Positions 59,534 through 64,000 of a DNA stretch of 64,000 bases are shown in pieces. The notes under the pieces were generated by a model that had not been told where the DNA came from, searched no databases, and was given only the letters and a program-made list of their open reading frames with translations. Both the position numbers and the translations under genes were made by a program. The stretch comes from an uncultured Aquimarina sp. (GTDB lineage: Bacteria > Bacteroidota > Bacteroidia > Flavobacteriales > Flavobacteriaceae): positions 1 to 64,000 of the forward strand of contig NZ_CANMQT010000001.1 in the NCBI RefSeq assembly GCF_947500065.1. Reading direction: 5' to 3'. Numbering within the stretch: the stretch's first letter is position 1; the number at the start of each line of letters is the position of its first letter.

Positions 59534-60448
59534 TTATAGGCTCTCGAATCTTTTTTCGATAATTGTACTCTTTTCCTTTTTTAAATATTCAAGAAAAGCT
59601 GTGGCTACCAGAGAGAATTTTTTGTTCTTAAGCCAGATCATATGCCAGTTTGATTTGATAGGAAAGCCTTCTACAGGAATAATCTGTAAGCGCCCCATAT
59701 TAAGTTCATTACGTATTCCAATAAGTGGCATAATAGAATAACCAAGTCCTGCAACTACGGCTTGTTTTACAGCTTCATTAGAGGTAAGTTCCATTTTTTT
59801 ACTTACAGGAAGATTATTCTTTTCAATATACCTTTCCATAGTATACCTAGTTCCTGAACCTTGTTCTCGATAGATTAAAGGAAGTGTTGTAAAAATAGAT
59901 TTATCATAAACCTTCTTTGTGAAGCTTTCATCATTATTTCCAACCAAATAAAGCTGATTCTCCATTAATTCAATTTTTTCAATTTGTAATTTATCAGGAA
60001 GTACTGATACTAATGAAAAATCTACTGTGTTTTCTTCTAAGCTATTAACTACCTGTGCCTTATTGGTCACATCAAGAATTAATTCAACGCCCTTATGCTG
60101 TTTTATAAAATCAGATAAGAAATAAGGCATGATATATTTACCTGTAGATACAACTGAAATTTTTAACACACCAGATAACTGTCCTTGATAGGCTAAGGTT
60201 TTATAATTTATTTCCTTTACTTCTTCCAATATCTTCTCAGCTGCATTGGCTATTTCTTTTCCAAAATCCGTTACATATAACTTTCTTCCAATTACTTCAG
60301 TTAAAGGGATCGGAAATTGATCTTGAAAATTTCTTAACTGAATCGAAACGGCTGGTTGCGTTAAATGCAAATCTTCGGAAGCTTTCGTAACGCTCTTTTT
60401 CTCAACTATTTTAGAAAAAATCTGTAATTGATGAAGTGTATAATGCAT
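59534..60448 (-). CDS. LysR-family regulator, likely of bicarbonate uptake
   Basis: 304 aa. N-terminal winged helix (MHYTLHQLQIFSKIVEKKSV, LTQPAVSIQLRNFQDQFPIPL) and effector domain with YREQGSGTRYTME, typical of the CbbR/CcmR/YeiE branch. It is divergent from the sbtA operon with element C2 only 13 nt from its ATG, so autoregulation and control of the four C elements are likely. The ligand of related regulators is a carbon metabolite such as 2-phosphoglycolate or 2-oxoglutarate; here it is unknown. Confidence 0.87.
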   Translation of the reverse strand: MHYTLHQLQIFSKIVEKKSVTKASEDLHLTQPAVSIQLRNFQDQFPIPLTEVIGRKLYVTDFGKEIANAAEKILEEVKEINYKTLAYQGQLSGVLKISVVSTGKYIMPYFLSDFIKQHKGVELILDVTNKAQVVNSLEENTVDFSLVSVLPDKLQIEKIELMENQLYLVGNNDESFTKKVYDKSIFTTLPLIYREQGSGTRYTMERYIEKNNLPVSKKMELTSNEAVKQAVVAGLGYSIMPLIGIRNELNMGRLQIIPVEGFPIKSNWHMIWLKNKKFSLVATAFLEYLKKEKSTIIEKRFESL

Positions 60449-60460
60449 AAAAATAATTTA

Positions 60461-60514
60461 TATAAACGATTGTAAATATAAATAAAAACATATGAAACAA
60501 TACATACATCTTTG
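60461..60514 (+). promoter_or_regulatory. 35-bp LysR-region element C2 and -7 box
   Basis: GTAAATATAAATAAAAACAT ends the element; 13 nt later comes CATCTTTG (60507-60514). It lies between the divergent LysR gene and the sbtA operon. Confidence 0.7.
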
Positions 60515-60529
60515 CAAAAAACAAAACTA

Positions 60530-60769
60530 ATGAGAGATTTAAATCCAAAGAAAAACCAACCAGAAAAAGTTAAAGTGATTTCACTTCATCATAACAAAAA
60601 GGCAGCATCACCCACAATCCTTAATCTAATAATAATCGCCCTTCTTTTTTCGACTTTTATGGCGCTTTCTATAAAAAGCGACCATCTTTTCTTAACTGAA
60701 ATTCTACTTTCTGGAAGTATTATAGCATTACTAGGCATATCAAACTCCATCCCTAAAACTAAGAGGTAA
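60530..60769 (+). CDS. small membrane protein in the sbtA operon
   Basis: 79 aa from ATG 60530 (the track began at a TTG). A basic, soluble N-terminus (MRDLNPKKNQPEKVKV) is followed by two TM helices (LNLIIIALLFSTFMALSI and LFLTEILLSGSIIALLGIS). Unknown family. It directly precedes the transporter (52 nt) and shares its promoter, so a small accessory or regulatory subunit is plausible. Confidence 0.5.
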   Translation: MRDLNPKKNQPEKVKVISLHHNKKAASPTILNLIIIALLFSTFMALSIKSDHLFLTEILLSGSIIALLGISNSIPKTKR

Positions 60770-60821
60770 ACACTTAATATTTTTCAAATAAATTCTATTA
60801 TAAAATCATAGTAACAACTAT

Positions 60822-61787
60822 ATGGATTTACATTTACTTATAGACAACCTGACCAACCCTGCATTACTTTTTTTCTTCTTAGGAGTTATTGCAGTTCAGC
60901 TTAAAAGCGATCTTAATATCCCTGAAAACTCTTCAAAGTTTATTTCACTTTATCTTTTACTTTCAATCGGTTTTAAGGGTGGTCAAGAGCTTTCACATAG
61001 TACATTTAATGCAGAAATACTATGGTCATTACTTTTTGGAATATTTCTGGCCATCTTCATTCCTGTGTATACGTATTTTATATTGCGCAGAAAATTTAGT
61101 CTCGAAAATGCAGGAGCTATCGCAGCATCTTATGGTTCTGTAAGTGCTGTAACATTTGTAACAACCATATCTTTTTTAGAAATAGAAAACATTGCCTTTA
61201 GCGGTCATATGGTAGCAGTAATGGCATTAATGGAGGCACCGTCCATAATGGTGGGATTACTTCTGGTCACAATTTTCAAAAAAAATAAGAACGAAGATAA
61301 AATTCCTATAAAAACTGTAGTACATCACGCACTAACTAATGGCAGTGTTCTGCTTATAATAGGTAGTTTGATTGTAGGTTTATTTGCAAGTGAGGCACAA
61401 GCCGAAGGAATCAAACCTTTTACTACAGATATATTTAAAGGATTCCTAGCTGTATTCCTTTTGGATATGGGAATCACTAGTGGACGTAAGCTTTCTGGTT
61501 TCATTAAAAAAGGATGGTTTGCTTTTCTATTTGCCATCATCATACCTGTTATAAACGGTTGTATTGTTGCGGTAGTAAGTGGTCTTTTTAGTTCTGGAGA
61601 GGGCAATAGATTGTTATTTGCCATACTCGCTGCTAGTGCATCCTATATCGCAGTGCCTGCAGCGATGAAACTAGCACTTCCAAAAGCGAACCCTAGTCTT
61701 TATATTCCGATGGCTCTGGCAATCACTTTTCCCTTTAATATAACATTAGGAATGCCTTTATATCTGTGCATCATACAGGTTACATAA
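60822..61787 (+). CDS. sbtA: SbtA-type sodium-dependent bicarbonate transporter
   Basis: 321 aa with ten TM helices in two inverted halves. Signatures are LTNPALLFFFLGVIAVQLKSD, SLYLLLSIGFKGGQEL and AASYGSVSAVTFVTTISFLE (first half), and FLLDMGITSGRK plus AASASYIAVPAAMKLALPKA (second half), as in SbtA/DUF897. It imports bicarbonate with sodium. In a heterotroph this would feed anaplerotic carboxylation or CO2-limited growth. No SbtB (PII-like) partner is recognisable directly beside it. Confidence 0.88.
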   Translation: MDLHLLIDNLTNPALLFFFLGVIAVQLKSDLNIPENSSKFISLYLLLSIGFKGGQELSHSTFNAEILWSLLFGIFLAIFIPVYTYFILRRKFSLENAGAIAASYGSVSAVTFVTTISFLEIENIAFSGHMVAVMALMEAPSIMVGLLLVTIFKKNKNEDKIPIKTVVHHALTNGSVLLIIGSLIVGLFASEAQAEGIKPFTTDIFKGFLAVFLLDMGITSGRKLSGFIKKGWFAFLFAIIIPVINGCIVAVVSGLFSSGEGNRLLFAILAASASYIAVPAAMKLALPKANPSLYIPMALAITFPFNITLGMPLYLCIIQVT

Positions 61788-61796
61788 TAATAATTT

Positions 61797-61851
61797 ATGA
61801 TTACAATAAAATATATAAATAAAAATATATAACATATTAATTCAACCTTTG
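61797..61851 (+). promoter_or_regulatory. 35-bp LysR-region element C3 and -7 box
   Basis: ATATATAAATAAAAATATAT ends at 61830; 13 nt later lies AACCTTTG (61844-61851). It drives the 103-aa gene at 61883. Confidence 0.62.
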
Positions 61852-61882
61852 TACTATAAATCAAAACAATTTCAATAAAATT

Positions 61883-62194
61883 ATGGAAGCGATAGAAACA
61901 GCAACAATGAAAGTAAAAACAGATCAAAAAATAAATTTGATTGATGGACACTTTACAGCATCAGAAGCAGCAGACATTATTAACGCTGTACTTAATGTAA
62001 AAATCAACTTTCATAGATTGCATCGATTATCAATTACTGAAGGAAATACTAGTGATGAGTGCGAATATGATAGTGGAAGAATAGATGAATTACTGCAAGA
62101 GCAGGTTACAGCGAAAGAGTTTTTTACTCAGGCAAGATTAGACGGGAAAAAACTTAAAATGAGTAGTGTAATCAATATTTCTGTCGAAGATTAG
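61883..62194 (+). CDS. small cytoplasmic protein linked to sbtA (103 aa)
   Basis: 103 aa, mostly helical, with a helix-turn-helix-like middle (GHFTASEAADIINAVLNVKINFHRLHRLS). It has no SbtB/PII signature. Its own promoter contains element C3, so it is co-regulated with the transporter. A strong terminator (62261-62297) follows. Function unknown; a regulator or adaptor is conceivable. Confidence 0.5.
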   Translation: MEAIETATMKVKTDQKINLIDGHFTASEAADIINAVLNVKINFHRLHRLSITEGNTSDECEYDSGRIDELLQEQVTAKEFFTQARLDGKKLKMSSVINISVED

Positions 62195-62260
62195 GTATTA
62201 GAATTAGTCAAATCATTGAATATCCAACATTTTTTCAATCCAGTTATAAAATTGATTGAT

Positions 62261-62297
62261 AAAAAGAGAGTCTCTTACTATAAGAGACTCTCTTTTT
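62261..62297 (+). terminator. 17-bp perfect stem terminator
   Basis: AAAAAGAGAGTCTCTTA / TAAGAGACTCTCTTTTT around CTA, ending in a T run. The remaining gap to 62590 shows nothing further. Confidence 0.9.
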
Positions 62298-62594
62298 AGT
62301 AACTATGGTAGTTATTAAAATCTTAAAGGCGATACCAAATTCAAGAGAATAAATTTATGGTAACATGACCTCTACTAATATTAACTCCTTATAAATATTA
62401 TATTTGAAAACACCCTTCCTTCACTAGAAAAATGAGGTCAAAAAATAAATTCTTACGATACTTGGCATATTAAGGCTGTATCGTCATTCTCCTAACTTCC
62501 TCCGAGGTTTTCCTTGTCACAATTTTAAATACTAATCGCAGAGTTTTCTACAAAAAGCATCCAATTCCCATTACTTAATCATAAATAATTTTTA

Positions 62595-62648
62595 TGCAAA
62601 TCATTATAAATATAAATAAAAATATATGAGCTAAATTTTCTAACTTAG
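62595..62648 (+). promoter_or_regulatory. 35-bp LysR-region element C4 and -7 box
   Basis: The element (62595-62629) matches C1 in 34 of 35 positions. 13 nt beyond the shared AAAAATATAT comes TAACTTAG (62641-62648), a near match to TAnnTTTG. It precedes the gene at 62695. Confidence 0.68.
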
Positions 62649-62694
62649 AGGTAATGAAAAATGATTTTCAGGAAACTTGAAAAAATAATATAGT

Positions 62695-63138
62695 ATGAAA
62701 AAGACATATAACATATGGATACTTTCTGTATTTAGTATAACACTTATTTATGGTGGTATATCGGATAATAAGTTTACAGTAAACTCTAATTCATGCAAAG
62801 AAATATTATTTTGTTTAGATGGATCTAATCACTATTTAAACTTTGAGTTTACAAATTATTTTAGTGATAAAAATAATTTTCATTTTGTTAGTACGGAGTT
62901 AGAACATTTTGCGCCCGTTTCTTTAGTGACTCTTGAACATAAGGTAAAAAAAGAATTAGAAAAGATCAACCAACGAGAAGATCACATAAACTTATTACTA
63001 GCCAGAAAACGCTCACAATATCAATTATATAAAGTAAATATATTCGGTAGATTAACAAATCCTGTAAACGTAGCGATAAACTATCATAAGTCACTACCCC
63101 CAAGAATGGAAGGATTGGGCATAAGATTACGGTTTTGA
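62695..63138 (+). CDS. secreted hypothetical protein (147 aa)
   Basis: 147 aa with a weak signal peptide (ILSVFSITLIYGG). The mature part begins with two Cys (NSCKEILFCLDG) and contains a charged helix (EHKVKKELEKINQREDHINLLLARKR). It ends in basic residues (GLGIRLRF). No family recognised. Controlled through element C4; the next gene starts 75 nt downstream and is probably co-transcribed. Confidence 0.5.
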   Translation: MKKTYNIWILSVFSITLIYGGISDNKFTVNSNSCKEILFCLDGSNHYLNFEFTNYFSDKNNFHFVSTELEHFAPVSLVTLEHKVKKELEKINQREDHINLLLARKRSQYQLYKVNIFGRLTNPVNVAINYHKSLPPRMEGLGIRLRF

Positions 63139-63213
63139 AATCAAAAATTGAGACTAACTAATACCAAAAAATTATAAGATTAAACAATGTATAATAACTA
63201 AAAATTAATTTCC

Positions 63214-63993
63214 ATGAAAACTAAATTTTTCCTTTTAATTGGGGTATTGGGATTATGCTCTAATTGTGCAGTCATACGTCCTGGTGAAGCTGGTGTGAAA
63301 CAGACATTAGGTAAATTTTCGGATAAGGTATCCACTCAAGGCACCATAGTTTACAATCCATTGGTTAGTAAAATCATCAAAGAATCAACACAAACAAATA
63401 ATATAAAACTTATTCTGAGTTTGCCCAGTAAAGAAGGGCTTAGTGTAAATTCTGAGATCTCTATTTTATATCGTTTAGAGCAAAATAAAATACCCTCGGT
63501 ATTAGAAAATTTAGGTCAGGGATATGAATCAATAATTACTAGCGTATTCCGGTCAGCTTCTTCTGATGTATGTGCTCAATTTTTCGCTAAGGATATGCAT
63601 TCTGGTATGCGAGCGAAAATAGAAGATGAAATCAAAATCAAAATGGAAGAAAATCTCAGAAAACAAGCTGATGGAATCGAGCTTATTGCCGTTTTAATGA
63701 AACGTATACAATTACCAAATGGGCTAGCAAATTCTATAGAACGAAAATTGCAAGCTGAACAAGATGCGATGAGAATGGAGTTTGTGATACAGCAAGCAAA
63801 ATTAGAAGCAGAAAGAAAAGTTATAAACGCTGAAGGTGAACGAGATGCTCAGAAAATATTGTCTGAAGGGTTGACGCAAGAAATCATCAAAATACGAAGC
63901 ATAGAAGCCTTTAATAAACTATCTGAGTCTCCTAATAGTAAAATAATCATTACAGATGGAAAAACACCACTATTGATCGATTCAGATAATTAA
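63214..63993 (+). CDS. SPFH/prohibitin-like lipoprotein
   Basis: 259 aa. Lipobox-like LGLCSNC near residue 18, then an SPFH (band 7) domain (VIRPGEAGVKQTLGKFSDKV... KIIKESTQTNNIKLILSLPSK) and a coiled-coil ending KLQAEQDAMRMEFVIQQAKLEAERKVINAEGERDAQKI, as in prohibitins. Being lipid-anchored instead of TM-anchored is a common Bacteroidota variant. It probably forms large membrane-associated rings that organise proteases or transporters. The gene is complete, ending 7 nt before the window edge. Confidence 0.82.
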   Translation: MKTKFFLLIGVLGLCSNCAVIRPGEAGVKQTLGKFSDKVSTQGTIVYNPLVSKIIKESTQTNNIKLILSLPSKEGLSVNSEISILYRLEQNKIPSVLENLGQGYESIITSVFRSASSDVCAQFFAKDMHSGMRAKIEDEIKIKMEENLRKQADGIELIAVLMKRIQLPNGLANSIERKLQAEQDAMRMEFVIQQAKLEAERKVINAEGERDAQKILSEGLTQEIIKIRSIEAFNKLSESPNSKIIITDGKTPLLIDSDN

Positions 63994-64000
63994 ACTTAAA

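Noticed and set aside
61883-62194. The 103-aa protein as SbtB
   Set aside because: No PII-fold signature or T-loop is recognisable and the predicted structure is helical.
1-64000. tRNA, rRNA or transposase genes
   Set aside because: None recognised on either strand by eye; a covariance-model search would be needed to exclude small RNAs.

Overview
The window reads as chromosomal DNA from a marine-type member of the Flavobacteriaceae (Bacteroidota). The evidence is: AT-rich sequence, promoters ending in a Bacteroidota-type TAnnTTTG -7 box, a type IX secretion tail on one protein, a double-glycine leader peptide of the Bacteroidota natural-product type, many lipoproteins, and menaquinol-type periplasmic nitrate reduction without NapC. 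Aquimarina or a close relative would fit, but that is only an impression. I saw no tRNA, rRNA, CRISPR array or transposase.

Left part (0-10.4 kb). Three tiny related ORFs beginning MRTL are followed by a minus-strand respiratory operon: porin, napD, napA, a duplicated tetraheme NapB-like cytochrome, a tetraheme lipoprotein, an Fe-S ferredoxin subunit and an NrfD-type quinol oxidase. A 596-aa protein of unknown function follows.

10.4-27.7 kb is a redox/stress-survival island. It holds one Usp gene, a CcoI-type metal ATPase with a PNPOx-like gene, then six tandem Usp genes, a possible eRF1-like protein, an ATP-cone/Mrr fusion, a beta-CASP nuclease, Hsp20 between two coiled-coil paralogues, and a D-lactate-dehydrogenase-like gene. 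An eighth Usp gene at 38-39 kb heads an operon with cardiolipin synthase, patatin and a Crp/Fnr regulator. Ten promoter regions here and in front of the nap operon carry an FNR-like palindrome (TGAYA-NN-TRTCA) centred 33 bp from the centre of the -7 box, which is class II activator geometry. This suggests one oxygen/redox regulon.

27.6-35.3 kb is a sulfur module: two YeeE/YedE halves, a persulfide-dioxygenase/rhodanese fusion, a periplasmic rhodanese, a TauE exporter and a Crp/Fnr regulator. Its promoters carry a sister palindrome, GTAACA-NN-TGTTAC, at the same spacing.

39-42.4 kb has an AraC-type membrane regulator whose start codon lies in the arm of a perfect 19-bp inverted repeat, then a CPBP protease and an HExxH protein.

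42.4-50.6 kb is the most unusual stretch. Ten copies of a roughly 20-bp direct repeat (AAAGTTCAATAAAMCGATG) delimit nine gene cassettes. Several repeat copies supply the stop codon of the gene before and the start codon of the gene after. The cassettes hold small orphan proteins, an amidohydrolase, a disabled CHAP-like toxin end with a membrane (immunity-like) partner, a YfbM fragment, a T9SS protein and several decayed genes. REP-like hairpins and duplicated segments lie among them, including a recent copy of the 3' end of the CocE-family gene at 50.6 kb. No integrase and no canonical attC was found.

50.6-59.5 kb carries the CocE-like peptidase, a repeat lipoprotein, an orphan GG-leader peptide and assorted envelope or hypothetical genes.

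59.2-64 kb is a probable bicarbonate-uptake module: a LysR regulator divergent from an SbtA-type transporter. Four promoters in this stretch share a nearly identical 35-bp AT-rich element exactly 13 nt upstream of the -7 box, a likely LysR regulon.
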